Source of the DNA: JAJYSO01 sp964586655
Lineage (GTDB): Bacteria > Bacteroidota > Bacteroidia > Flavobacteriales > Flavobacteriaceae
Assembly (NCBI GenBank): GCA_964586655.1
Contig: CAZPGY010000001.1
Location: forward strand, 124,001 to 188,000
Length of the DNA stretch: 64,000 nt
Direction of reading: 5' to 3'
The notes under the pieces were generated by a model. That model had not been told where the DNA came from. It did no database searches and saw only the letters and a program-made list of their open reading frames with translations. The translations under genes were made by a program, and so were the position numbers. Shown here in pieces: positions 8,022 through 16,634 of this stretch (position 1 is its first letter; every line of letters begins with the position of its first letter).

Positions 8022-9893
8022 ATGTTTGGAATAGAATATGACGTTATTGTGGTGGGAGGCGGTCACGCCGGAAGCGAAGCTGCCGCTGCCGCTGCCAATA
8101 TGGGTTGCAAAACTTTATTGGCTACCATGAACTTGCAAAATATTGCACAAATGTCTTGTAATCCGGCGATGGGAGGTATTGCCAAAGGGCAAATTTTGCG
8201 TGAGATTGACGCCATGGGCGGCTATTCGGGTATAGTAGCCGATCGCTCGGCCATTCAATTCAGAATGCTCAATCGTTCTAAAGGACCGGCCATGTGGAGT
8301 CCGCGCGTTCAAAGTGATCGAATGATGTTTTCTGCCGAATGGCGAAAAATGTTGGAGCAAACAGAAAATCTCGATTTTTATCAGGAGATGGTTTCCGGAA
8401 TCTTGACCGATCACTATAAAATTACAGGAATTGTAACTTCTACCGGTGTTCAATTTAAAGCCAAAACGGTCATCTTGACCAACGGTACCTTTTTAAATGG
8501 GTTGATCCATATTGGTGAGCATCATTATGGCGGAGGACGGTCCGGAGAAAGAGCCGCTACCGGATTGACGGCTGATTTGGAAAATTTGGGTTTTACCTCC
8601 GGAAGAATGAAAACCGGAACCCCGCCGAGAGTAGACGGACGATCCTTGGATTTTTCTAAAATGGAAGAACAATTTGGAGACGAAAAACCCCACAAATTCT
8701 CTTATCTAAATCACACCCACGTTTTAGAAAAACAACGCTCTTGCTACATGACCTACACTTCTCCGGAAGTACACGAATCCCTACGAAAAGGATTTGATCG
8801 CTCGCCTATGTTTAACGGAAGAATCAAAAGTACAGGTCCTCGATATTGCCCGAGTATAGAAGATAAAATTGATAGATTTGCTTCCAAAGACCGCCACCAA
8901 ATGTTTATTGAACCCGAAGGCTGGCACACCATTGAATATTATGTCAATGGTTTTTCGACTTCCTTGCCCCAGGAAATTCAGTTTGAAGCCCTGCGTAAAG
9001 TACCCGGCTTTGAGAACTGTAAATTTTTTAGACCGGGCTATGCCATTGAATATGACTATTTCCCACCGACACAAATTCAACATACCCTGGAAACAAAATT
9101 GGTGGAAGGCTTGTATTTTGCCGGGCAAATTAACGGTACGACCGGTTATGAAGAAGCTGCCTGCCAAGGGCTAATGGCCGGAATTAATGCCGCCCTAAAA
9201 GTGAAAGAAAAAGAAGCCTTTACCCTTCAACGCAATGAGGCCTATATTGGAGTACTGATTGATGATTTGATCACCAAAGGCACCAAAGAACCTTATCGAA
9301 TGTTTACTTCCAGAGCAGAATATCGTACGCTTTTGCGTCAGGATAATGCCGATTTTAGACTAACCGAAAAAGCTTATGCACTCGGAATTGCTTCTAAAGA
9401 ACGCCTCAATCGAATGCTTGAAAAGAAAGAAGCAGCAAAATTATTTAAAGAATTTTTGGAAAATACCAGCGTAGCACCCGAAGACATTAATCCGATTTTG
9501 GAGGCTAAAAAATCTTCCCCAACCAAACAAAAAGGAAAGATTGATAAGATCCTTAAACGCCCCCATGTTTTTATGAGTGACCTTAAAAAAATTGACAGTA
9601 TTGCTCATTATATCTGTGAGGAAAAATTGGATGAAGAAGAGATTGCACAAACCGAAATTCAAATTAAATATTCCGGATATATCGAAAAGGAAAAACAAAA
9701 TGCGGATAAATTAAATCGACTCGAGGGAATTAAAATTCCGAGCAATTTTGAGTATCACAATTTGTCTTCCATGTCCTATGAAGCACGTCAGAAACTTACC
9801 GAAATCAAACCCAAAACAGTTTCTCAGGCGTCTCGCGTTAGTGGAGTTCGACCCAGTGATATTTCTGCTTTGTTGGTCCACTTGGGACGATAA
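8022..9893 (+). CDS. mnmG: tRNA uridine-5-carboxymethylaminomethyl(34) synthesis enzyme MnmG (GidA)
   Basis: FAD-dependent partner of MnmE that installs the carboxymethylaminomethyl group at wobble uridine of several tRNAs; cytosolic. The 623-residue length is standard. Seen: the FAD-binding GGGHAGSEAAAAAA near the N-terminus, the MnmG signatures SCNPAMGGIAKGQI and GTFLNGLIHIG, the motif KTGTPPRVDGRS, the region GQINGTTGYEEAACQGLMAGINAAL, and the C-terminal helical domain ending in RVSGVRPSDISALLVHLGR. It sits 16 bases after ybeY and is bracketed by two parS-like palindromes. No irregularity is seen. Confidence 0.98.
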   Translation: MFGIEYDVIVVGGGHAGSEAAAAAANMGCKTLLATMNLQNIAQMSCNPAMGGIAKGQILREIDAMGGYSGIVADRSAIQFRMLNRSKGPAMWSPRVQSDRMMFSAEWRKMLEQTENLDFYQEMVSGILTDHYKITGIVTSTGVQFKAKTVILTNGTFLNGLIHIGEHHYGGGRSGERAATGLTADLENLGFTSGRMKTGTPPRVDGRSLDFSKMEEQFGDEKPHKFSYLNHTHVLEKQRSCYMTYTSPEVHESLRKGFDRSPMFNGRIKSTGPRYCPSIEDKIDRFASKDRHQMFIEPEGWHTIEYYVNGFSTSLPQEIQFEALRKVPGFENCKFFRPGYAIEYDYFPPTQIQHTLETKLVEGLYFAGQINGTTGYEEAACQGLMAGINAALKVKEKEAFTLQRNEAYIGVLIDDLITKGTKEPYRMFTSRAEYRTLLRQDNADFRLTEKAYALGIASKERLNRMLEKKEAAKLFKEFLENTSVAPEDINPILEAKKSSPTKQKGKIDKILKRPHVFMSDLKKIDSIAHYICEEKLDEEEIAQTEIQIKYSGYIEKEKQNADKLNRLEGIKIPSNFEYHNLSSMSYEARQKLTEIKPKTVSQASRVSGVRPSDISALLVHLGR

Positions 9894-9937
9894 ATAATTT
9901 TGGGGATGTTTTTTAAAAAAAGATTGATTTAAAATAT

Positions 9938-9953
9938 TGTTTCACGTGGAACG
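9938..9953. promoter_or_regulatory. Second parS-like site
   Basis: TGTTTCACGTGGAACG matches the parS consensus TGTTTCACGTGAAACA at 14 of 16 positions, with the CACGTG core intact. It lies 45 bases after mnmG and about 1.95 kb from the first site. Confidence 0.6.
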
Positions 9954-10052
9954 GTTTTAGTTGACCCCGAGCAAAATCATAGGAAATTTTTTACTGAGCG
10001 ACCTTGAATGGGGGAGGAGGTGTTTAAAATCATTTTGGTATCAGGAAGATTA

Positions 10053-10080
10053 GTCTATTTTTAATGTCATTTCCGTATAA
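10053..10080. repeat. Degenerate right end of the 132-bp repeat
   Basis: 28 bases match the right end of the 132-bp element copy at 13207-13234 with 5 mismatches, including GTCTAT, TGTCATT and GTATAA. No left part is seen. Confidence 0.4.
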
Positions 10081-10245
10081 GTTCTCCACACCAAACAGCA
10101 TAACCGTACGGAAACTAACCTTTTAGTTAATAAAGCACTTTTCTTTGTGATTTTACGAGAAAAAAAAGGGAGTAAAATTTATTTACAGGCTCTTTTAGTG
10201 ATTTATCGCTTGTTTAAGACGTGTTATAGGCTTGTAAAATAAAAA

Positions 10246-10333
10246 GATACCACAATTCTTTTTAAAAGGCTTAAATCGGCTTATATGAGGTAGTTTTTAA
10301 TAGTAAACTTCTATTTAATCCAATTTTGGTATC
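10246..10333. repeat. 88-bp inverted-repeat element with GATACC/GGTATC ends
   Basis: The ends GATACCACAATT and AATTTTGGTATC match as an inverted repeat at 11 of 12 positions. No coding content. It shares the ATACC...GGTAT boundary with other intergenic elements in the window. Confidence 0.45.
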
Positions 10334-10428
10334 AATATTAACTATGTAGGTTTTTTTATATAAGTTTCTTGAAATAGGAAGAGCTTTCTCTTTTCATTTT
10401 TGAGAAGTCTATTTTTTCTAATAGGGGG

Positions 10429-10473
10429 CATTTAAACTTTTAGGATTGCAGCCAATAATAGAAAGTTTAAATG
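10429..10473. repeat. Short palindrome related to the 30.7-kb element
   Basis: CATTTAAACTTT (10429-10440) and AAAGTTTAAATG (10462-10473) form a perfect 12-bp inverted repeat around a 21-base loop. The right arm with its context (AATAATAGAAAGTTTAAATG) recurs at 57305-57338 and, with one change, at 30813-30830. Confidence 0.6.
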
Positions 10474-10561
10474 AGCTCATTGAGATTCTCCTTTGTGATC
10501 GCTTTCAATTCAACTTCATTTCCCGTTTCCATTTCTTATTTTTACAAAAAAAATTCAGCCT

Positions 10562-11905
10562 ATGAATTGGCCTCAACTTTTGTCCTTAAAAAAATACAGA
10601 GACACCGAAGTGCGTCTTCGAAGAGATCAAGATAACACCCGCTTGGGATTTGAAGTCGATTATGATCGAATTACTTTTTCTGCTGCCTTCAGAAGCTTAC
10701 AGGACAAAACCCAAGTTATTCCTTTGTCTAAAACCGATTTTGTGCACACCCGATTGACCCACAGTTTGGAAGTATCGGTGGTGGGCCGCTCTTTGGGGCG
10801 TGCGGTGGGAAAAGAACTCTTAAAAAAATATCCCGAACTGACCGATTTAGGATATCAATTTGGTGATTTTGGAGCAATTGTGGCCGCGGCGTCTTTGGCT
10901 CATGACATTGGAAATCCGCCTTTTGGGCATTCGGGGGAGAAAGCCATTGGCAATTATTTTAAGATCGGAGCCGGCAAACGTTTCAAAGCTGCATTGACCG
11001 ATAAGCAGTATGCCGATTTGATTCGGTTTGAAGGCAATGCCAACGGCTTTAAATTGCTGACCGAGACCAAAAACGGAGTAAAAGACGGCTTGCGGCTGAG
11101 TTATGCCACTTTGGGCGCTTTTATGAAATACCCCAAAGCCTCTTTGCCGCACAAGCCCACTGCTTATGTAGGCGATAAAAAATTTGGCTACTTTCAATCT
11201 GAGGAGGCTATATTTAAAGACGTGGCCGAATCCCTCGGATTACAGAAAATAAATGATCAGGCCGATGATTTGCGCTATAAACGACATCCGCTGACCTTTT
11301 TGGTGGAAGCAGCTGACGATATTTGTTATACGCTCATCGATTTTGAAGACGGCATCAATTTGGGACTGATTGAAGAAGAATATGCCCTTGAATATTTAAT
11401 CAAACTGGTCAAAGATAATATCATAAAGGACAATTATCACAACCTGACCTCCAAAAAAGCGCGGATCAGTTATTTGAGAGCCTTGGCCATCAGCACCTTG
11501 ATCAATGATGCTGTTCAAATTTTTCTCCGGCATGAAGAAGAAATTTTAAACGGAGAATTCCAAGTGCCATTATTGGAGAAATCAAAGTATAAAGCTCAGA
11601 TTAATGACATTATTAAAATCAGTATCCTCAAGGTGTATCGCAGTCAGCAAGTGACCGAAAAGGAAATAGCCGGTTATAAAATTATCGAAACCCTACTGGA
11701 TACATTCACCCAAACTTTTGAAAGGCAAACCCAAGGAATTTCCGGACATTATGAGCAGCTGATTAAGCAAAACTTCTTGTCTGATTTTAACTTTGAAGAA
11801 AAGTCTACTTACCAAAACTTAATCGATTTGTGCAGTTATGTCGCTTCGTTAACCGATGGCAATGCCCTGCGGATTTACCAAAAGATTAAAGGTATGGATT
11901 TTTGA
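10562..11905 (+). CDS. dgt: Deoxyguanosinetriphosphate triphosphohydrolase (dGTPase, HD domain)
   Basis: Hydrolyses dGTP (or other dNTPs) to nucleoside and triphosphate, controlling dNTP pools. The 447-residue protein shows the HD-domain metal site: H67 in VHTRLTHSLEV, the H114-D115 pair in LAHDIGNPPFGHSGE with H123, and D253 in the later motif VEAADDICYTLIDFEDG. The N-terminal DTRLGFEVDYDRITFSAAFRSLQDKTQV-type segment is typical of bacterial dGTPases. It is a single gene between repeat-rich gaps, just before the polysaccharide cluster. Exact nucleotide preference cannot be read from sequence. Confidence 0.93.
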   Translation: MNWPQLLSLKKYRDTEVRLRRDQDNTRLGFEVDYDRITFSAAFRSLQDKTQVIPLSKTDFVHTRLTHSLEVSVVGRSLGRAVGKELLKKYPELTDLGYQFGDFGAIVAAASLAHDIGNPPFGHSGEKAIGNYFKIGAGKRFKAALTDKQYADLIRFEGNANGFKLLTETKNGVKDGLRLSYATLGAFMKYPKASLPHKPTAYVGDKKFGYFQSEEAIFKDVAESLGLQKINDQADDLRYKRHPLTFLVEAADDICYTLIDFEDGINLGLIEEEYALEYLIKLVKDNIIKDNYHNLTSKKARISYLRALAISTLINDAVQIFLRHEEEILNGEFQVPLLEKSKYKAQINDIIKISILKVYRSQQVTEKEIAGYKIIETLLDTFTQTFERQTQGISGHYEQLIKQNFLSDFNFEEKSTYQNLIDLCSYVASLTDGNALRIYQKIKGMDF

Positions 11906-11933
11906 GAGACGGCAATTGGTGTGATTTCCAATG

Positions 11934-12064
11934 GATTAATACGAAAATGAAAATTTTTACAGACTAAAAGTTGATATAATTTGTCATGTCGTATGCTTAC
12001 AATTAAATAAGGCTGCGAAGTCAGAAGTTGAAGCGAGTCTGTATTAATTGTCATTACGGTATAA
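11934..12064. repeat. 132-bp dispersed repeat, copy 1
   Basis: First of three copies (others 13101-13234 and 47262-47395). It starts GATTAATACGAAAAT and ends TTGTCATTACGGTATAAA. Inside is a near-duplicate of the end, TTGTCATGTCGTAT. The two termini are imperfect inverted repeats of each other. It sits directly upstream of the 12100 gene. Confidence 0.8.
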
Positions 12065-12080
12065 ATTTTATGTATTTTTG
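12048..12080 (+). promoter_or_regulatory. Candidate promoter partly inside repeat copy 1
   Basis: TTG (12048-12050) lies in the repeat's right end. After a 22-base spacer comes TATTTTTG (12073-12080), just outside the repeat and 19 bases before the ATG at 12100. Confidence 0.5.
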
Positions 12081-12099
12081 AGCTAAGCTTTCATCCCTT

Positions 12100-13071
12100 A
12101 TGGCACATTTTCAGGTAAAAAAATATACCCCCGATAAAAAACAAGAGTGGGATGATTTTATAAAAAAGTCAAAGAACGGCAGCTTCCTCTTTCAACGCGA
12201 TTTTATGGACTATCACCAAGATCGATTTATTGATTTCTCTTTGATGATCTATAGAGACAAAAAGCTCATCGGGTTGTTACCGGCGAATCAAAAAGGAGCA
12301 GAAGTCTATGCCCATCAGGGACTCACTTATGGCGATTGGGTACTTTCCCGTAAAACCAAATTTGAGAAAACCCTCGAAGGCTTTAAAGCCCTCCTGCAGT
12401 TTTTAACGAAATCCGGAGTCAAAGCCCTGTATATTAAGCCGGTTCCTGCTATTTACCACAACTATCCGTCCGGAGAAATAAGCTATCTTTTATCTTTATT
12501 GAAGGCAGATTTGGTCAAACGAGAGTTCTCCGGAGCCGTTTATATGCCCGACCGGGTAAAAATGCAGTATTCGCGCAGAAGAGGATTTAAAATAGCCCAA
12601 AAACACCAACTAAAGATTGAGAAAGAACAGCAGTTTAAAAACTTTTGGGAAGAAATTCTCATCCCCAATTTAAAATTGAGACACGACGCGACACCGGTCC
12701 ATTCGCTGGTCGAAATAGAACACTTGGCCCAAAAATTTCCACAGCATATTCATCAATATAATGTGTATAAAGATGAAAAGATTATAGGAGGCACCACCAT
12801 TTTTGAAACCGATCGAGTGGCGCATACCCAATATATCGCTGCCGGAAAAAACCGACAAACCTACAGAACCCTGGATTTTTTATTCCACGAGTTGATAACG
12901 AAGGAATTTAAACATAAAACCTATTTTGATTTTGGCACTTCCAATGAAAATCATCGTCTCAATCGCGGACTGCTGTATTGGAAAGAGAGCTTTGGTGCCA
13001 GGGGCGTGAATTATGATACCTATCGATTAAATCCGGAAAATTATAAATACCTAAACGATGTTTTTGTTTAA
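12100..13071 (+). CDS. FemAB/GNAT-like acyltransferase of the polysaccharide cluster
   Basis: A 323-residue soluble protein with a double-GNAT fold pattern, related to FemAB-like and acyl-CoA N-acyltransferases often found in sugar-modification loci. The N-terminal half has SLMIYRDKKLIGLLPANQKG and the strand GLTYGDWVLS; the C-terminal half has KIIGGTTIFETDRVAHTQYIAAGKN followed by LDFLFHELITKEFKHKTYFDFGTSNENHRLNRGLLYWKESFGA, which is typical of FemAB-like domain 2. It probably transfers an acyl or aminoacyl group to an amino sugar. It lies between two copies of the 132-bp repeat and upstream of the sugar aminotransferase. Confidence 0.75.
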   Translation: MAHFQVKKYTPDKKQEWDDFIKKSKNGSFLFQRDFMDYHQDRFIDFSLMIYRDKKLIGLLPANQKGAEVYAHQGLTYGDWVLSRKTKFEKTLEGFKALLQFLTKSGVKALYIKPVPAIYHNYPSGEISYLLSLLKADLVKREFSGAVYMPDRVKMQYSRRRGFKIAQKHQLKIEKEQQFKNFWEEILIPNLKLRHDATPVHSLVEIEHLAQKFPQHIHQYNVYKDEKIIGGTTIFETDRVAHTQYIAAGKNRQTYRTLDFLFHELITKEFKHKTYFDFGTSNENHRLNRGLLYWKESFGARGVNYDTYRLNPENYKYLNDVFV

Positions 13072-13100
13072 TTTTCGATGTGAAAATTTTATGTACTTTT

Positions 13101-13234
13101 GATTAATACGAAAATAAAAAATTTATAGACTAAAATTTAATTCTTCTAATTTGTCATGCCGTATGTTTACAATTGAATAGGGCAGCGAAGCCAGAAGCTG
13201 AAGCGGGTCTATATTAATTGTCATTACGGTATAA
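13101..13234. repeat. 132-bp dispersed repeat, copy 2
   Basis: Same orientation as copy 1. Internal direct repeat: TTGTCATGCCGTAT (13151-13164) and TTGTCATTACGGTAT (13218-13232). It ends 15 bases before the aminotransferase start. A TACTTTTG (13094-13101) abuts the left end and could be a -7 element. Confidence 0.8.
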
Positions 13235-13249
13235 AAACCCACCAAAGGC

Positions 13250-14353
13250 ATGATTCCATTTCTCGATTTAAAAAAAATCAATCGTCCTTTTGAAAGCGCA
13301 TTTCAAAAGGAATTTTCCAATTTCATCAACTCCGGATATTATATCATGGGAGATAAGATGCGGGAATTTGAAACGGAATTTGCCCGGTATTGTCACACCA
13401 ATTTTTGTATAGGTACCGGCAATGGGCTGGATGCGCTAACGATGATTTTTAGAAGCTATATGCAAATGGGACGCCTGCGTGAAGGCGATAAAGTGTTGGT
13501 GGCTGCCAATACCTATATTGCCACCATCCTGGCCATTAAACGTGCCAACTTAATACCTGTATTGATTGAACCGGATGAGAAAACTTTTAATATTGATGTA
13601 GAAGAGGTGCGAAAAAAGATCACCACTAAAACTCGCGCCATCTTGGCCACCAATCTGTATGGTCAAACAGCCGATTTAAAAACATTGGGCAGCCTAACCA
13701 CCAAGGAAGATATGCTGTTGATTGTTGATGCCGCTCAATCTCACGGCGCAGAAATTCATGCTCCGGAAGAAGAACCGCTGAGCTTTGCCCATGCAACGGC
13801 CTATAGCTTTTATCCCACTAAAAATTTAGGAGCACTGGGCGACGGTGGCGCAGTAACCACTGATGACAAAACCCTGGCCACGTTGATTGAGAGAATGCGT
13901 AATTATGGATTCCACCAAAAATATGTAGCAGATTTTGTAGGTTATAATTCCCGTTTAGACGAAATACAGGCCGCTTTTTTGTTGGAAAAATTAAAGTATT
14001 TGGACCAAGACAATGGCCGACGTCGAGAAATGGCCCAAACCTATCTCAATCAAATTCAAAATCACAAAATAAAATTGCCGTATTGGAAAGGCAATAAAAG
14101 CCATGTATTCCATTTGTTTGTGATTCGAGTGGAGAATCGAGAACATTTTTGCAAATACTTGGAAAAAAATGAAATCGGCTATCAAATTCATTATCCCGTT
14201 CCGCCACACCGTCAAAATGCACTCCCCGAATTTAAGGACATGCATCTTCCCATTACTGAAAAAATCCACCGCGAAGTGGTCAGCATTCCTTTAAATCCAA
14301 GCTTGACTACCGAAGAACAAAGTCAGGTTATTGAGGTGCTTAATCAATATTGA
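13250..14353 (+). CDS. DegT/DnrJ/EryC1/StrS-family sugar aminotransferase (FdtB-like)
   Basis: PLP-dependent aminotransferase that converts a nucleotide-linked 3-keto (or 4-keto) 6-deoxyhexose to an amino sugar, using glutamate. The 367 residues include the substrate loop GTGNGLDAL (55-63), D160 in LLIVDAAQSHGAE (binds the PLP ring nitrogen) and the Schiff-base lysine K191 in SFYPTKNLGALGDGGAV. The C-terminal HLFVIRVENREHFCKYLEKNEIGYQIHYPVPPH is the family's active-site closing strand. With the FdtA-like cupin at 19364 it suggests synthesis of a 3-amino-3,6-dideoxyhexose; the specific sugar is inference. The next gene starts 2 bases after this stop. Confidence 0.9.
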   Translation: MIPFLDLKKINRPFESAFQKEFSNFINSGYYIMGDKMREFETEFARYCHTNFCIGTGNGLDALTMIFRSYMQMGRLREGDKVLVAANTYIATILAIKRANLIPVLIEPDEKTFNIDVEEVRKKITTKTRAILATNLYGQTADLKTLGSLTTKEDMLLIVDAAQSHGAEIHAPEEEPLSFAHATAYSFYPTKNLGALGDGGAVTTDDKTLATLIERMRNYGFHQKYVADFVGYNSRLDEIQAAFLLEKLKYLDQDNGRRREMAQTYLNQIQNHKIKLPYWKGNKSHVFHLFVIRVENREHFCKYLEKNEIGYQIHYPVPPHRQNALPEFKDMHLPITEKIHREVVSIPLNPSLTTEEQSQVIEVLNQY

Positions 14354-14355
14354 AA

Positions 14356-15852
14356 ATGCGGGAGGACAAAAAAGAATATCAACAAATCTTTAAAGCCACC
14401 TCCTTGTTTGGAGGGGTTCAGGTGTTGCAAATCCTTTTTTCGATAATCAAGACCAAAGTGGCGGCCATCTTTTTGGGGCCTTCGGGATTGGGGATGCTGC
14501 GTTTATTGAAATCTACGGTGATGGTCACTCATAAACTCACCAATTTTGGACTGCCCATGAGTGCAGTAAAATTTATTGCTGCTCATTTTACTTACGGCGA
14601 TAAAAACAAAGCTTACCGATTGATTAATATCTTAAAAAAGTTGCTGTGGCTTACCGGATTGCTCGGAGCAGTGGTGCTTTTACTGATATCCCCTTTGATC
14701 AGTCAGCTGTTGTTCGATTCAAAGGCTTATACCTTTTCTATTGCCTTGGTAGCCGTTGCGGTCTTGTTTGATCAGCTGGCCAATGGTGGATCCAGCATCT
14801 TGCAAGGATTGCGAAAACTCAAACAACTGGCCAAAGCCAATTTGTATGGTAGTTTCCTGTCTTTACTAATGGTGGCCCCCCTGTATTATTTCTTTGCCGA
14901 AAAGGCTATTGTCCCGGCCATTATTATTAGCTCGCTGATTAATTTTGGATTGAGTTGGTACTTTATTAAAACCAATAAGATCCCGAAAATTAAATTGACT
15001 TATGCGGAGCATGTTTCCGAGGGGAAAGAGATGTTTAAACTCGGGCTGGCATTAAGTTTAACGGGCATTCTTACCGCTGTGACCGCTTATGGACTCGAAA
15101 TATATATCAATGAAATGGGTGGTGTTGACCAAGTGGGGCTGTTTACCGCCGGATTTATGGTATTGAGTACCTATGGTTCGCTGATTTTTACGGCGATGGG
15201 AAAAGATTATTATCCCCGTTTGTCCGGAATCGCTACCGACAATACCAAAGTACGGAGCATGGTGAAACAGCAGGCTTTTATTGCCATTTTAATTATCACC
15301 CCCATTATCGTCTTGTTTTTGGCTTTTGCTCCCTTTTTTATCCGATTGCTGTTCTCGGCAAAATTTTTGGGAATTGAAATGATGATTTCTTGGGGAATTA
15401 TGGGACTCTTGTTCAAAGCGGTTTCCTTTTCCCTGGGCTATGTGATTATTGCTAAAGGCGATACGCGCATCTTTATGATTAGCAATGTGGCTTTTAGCCT
15501 GTTTCAATTGGGAATCAATATGACCGGATATTATATCGGTGGACTGACCGGACTGGGAATCAGTTTCTTGGTTTACTATATCATTCACCTGATTGCTATT
15601 TATTTGATTGATTATCTTTATTACAAGGTCTATTTTACAAAGGAATTTTATGGAATCTTTTGTGCCTGTATCTTGTTGTGCGGACTTTCTTTTGGGTTTA
15701 CTTTTATGGCAAATCCTCTTTTGCGTTATACTGCATTGAGCGTCTTTCTGATTATATCAACTTTGTTTTCATACCATTATCTCAATAAAAAAATTAATTT
15801 TGTAGAACTGATTAAGGCCTTTTTAAATAAGGGGGATACGGATAAATCATAA
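14356..15852 (+). CDS. Wzx-type polysaccharide flippase (O-antigen translocase)
   Basis: Polytopic inner-membrane protein of the MVF/MATE-like superfamily that flips lipid-linked oligosaccharide to the periplasm. About 498 residues with 12-14 hydrophobic segments. The N-terminal EYQQIFKATSLFGGVQVLQILFSIIKTKVAAIFLGPSGLGML is the conserved first-helix pattern of flavobacterial Wzx proteins. I chose the ATG at 14356, 2 bases after the aminotransferase stop; a TTG at 14350 would overlap that stop. The next gene follows 7 bases downstream, so these genes form one operon with the aminotransferase. Confidence 0.9.
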   Translation: MREDKKEYQQIFKATSLFGGVQVLQILFSIIKTKVAAIFLGPSGLGMLRLLKSTVMVTHKLTNFGLPMSAVKFIAAHFTYGDKNKAYRLINILKKLLWLTGLLGAVVLLLISPLISQLLFDSKAYTFSIALVAVAVLFDQLANGGSSILQGLRKLKQLAKANLYGSFLSLLMVAPLYYFFAEKAIVPAIIISSLINFGLSWYFIKTNKIPKIKLTYAEHVSEGKEMFKLGLALSLTGILTAVTAYGLEIYINEMGGVDQVGLFTAGFMVLSTYGSLIFTAMGKDYYPRLSGIATDNTKVRSMVKQQAFIAILIITPIIVLFLAFAPFFIRLLFSAKFLGIEMMISWGIMGLLFKAVSFSLGYVIIAKGDTRIFMISNVAFSLFQLGINMTGYYIGGLTGLGISFLVYYIIHLIAIYLIDYLYYKVYFTKEFYGIFCACILLCGLSFGFTFMANPLLRYTALSVFLIISTLFSYHYLNKKINFVELIKAFLNKGDTDKS

Positions 15853-15859
15853 GCTATAG

Positions 15860-16600
15860 ATGTTGAGATCGCTGAAAAAATTTTATCACAAGCTGCGGTT
15901 TGCGTTAACCGTCAACTGGTACAAAACCCTCTTGTTTAATTTTAAAATGTTTCCCTGGGCTACCGCCAGAAAATTGCCTGTGTTTTTTTATGGGAAAGTC
16001 AAATTTTCTTCTCTTCAAGGGAAGCTTACCATTAAAGCTCCCATAAAAAGAGCCATGATCGGATTTGGACAAAAGTTTGAGTTTCCTTCCACTTCTCAAG
16101 GCACCTCCGAATTGGTGTTGTCGGGACACTTGATTTTCAACGGGAATGCACAAATCGGGCGGGATTTTGCCGTCTCTATTGGTAAAAATGCAGTCTGTGA
16201 ATTTGGGTATATGGGTTGTTTGGGCTCTCGGGTAAAACTGATTTGTAAAAAAGAAATTAGAATAGGGGCGTGGACCGGCATTGGTTATGAGTCTCAGCTG
16301 ACCGATACCAATCATCACCCCATGAAAAACAGCGAAACTGGAACCTATTATCCCATGGTACTTCCGGTGCGCTTGGGCAGTCATAATGCGGTTTCCAATC
16401 GGGTTACTTTTATGCCCGGCTGCCAAACTCCCGATTTTTGTGTGATTGCCTCCAATTCACTGTGCAATAAAAATTATAAAGAACTGGGGAAACATGTTTT
16501 GCTGGGGGGCATTCCGGCTAAAATGATTAAGAAAAACTATACCCGCGATTGGGAAAATGAAAAAGAGCTGCTGAAAAAGTATAAGATCATTGATTTTTAA
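15860..16600 (+). CDS. Left-handed beta-helix (hexapeptide) acyltransferase
   Basis: A 246-residue soluble transferase of the LbH/hexapeptide family, probably moving an acetyl group from acetyl-CoA to a sugar of the polymer. The middle has several imperfect hexapeptide turns (GNAQIGRDFAVSIGKNAVCEFG, IRIGAWTGIGYESQLTDTNHHP) and the end VLLGGIPAKMIKK is the standard C-terminal cap of these enzymes. The N-terminal 60 residues are basic and partly hydrophobic and may touch the membrane. It lies 7 bases after wzx. Which sugar is modified cannot be read from sequence. Confidence 0.87.
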   Translation: MLRSLKKFYHKLRFALTVNWYKTLLFNFKMFPWATARKLPVFFYGKVKFSSLQGKLTIKAPIKRAMIGFGQKFEFPSTSQGTSELVLSGHLIFNGNAQIGRDFAVSIGKNAVCEFGYMGCLGSRVKLICKKEIRIGAWTGIGYESQLTDTNHHPMKNSETGTYYPMVLPVRLGSHNAVSNRVTFMPGCQTPDFCVIASNSLCNKNYKELGKHVLLGGIPAKMIKKNYTRDWENEKELLKKYKIIDF

Positions 16601-16634
16601 AAAACGCAGTCCATCCCGTTTCCTCAGGGCTGAT

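Larger units (their letters stand above)
9894..10561. other. Intergenic region with a parS-like site and several palindromic repeats
   Basis: No gene seen in 668 bases. It holds a parS-like site (9938-9953), a 28-base sequence resembling the right end of the 132-bp repeat (10053-10080, 23 of 28 identical), an 88-bp palindrome with ATACC/GGTAT ends (10246-10333), and a 12-bp perfect inverted repeat (10429-10473). Confidence 0.6.

Noticed and set aside
11934..13234. Invertible promoter of the Bacteroides type
   Set aside because: The inverted termini of the 132-bp repeats are too imperfect, all copies have the same orientation, and no invertase gene is in the window.
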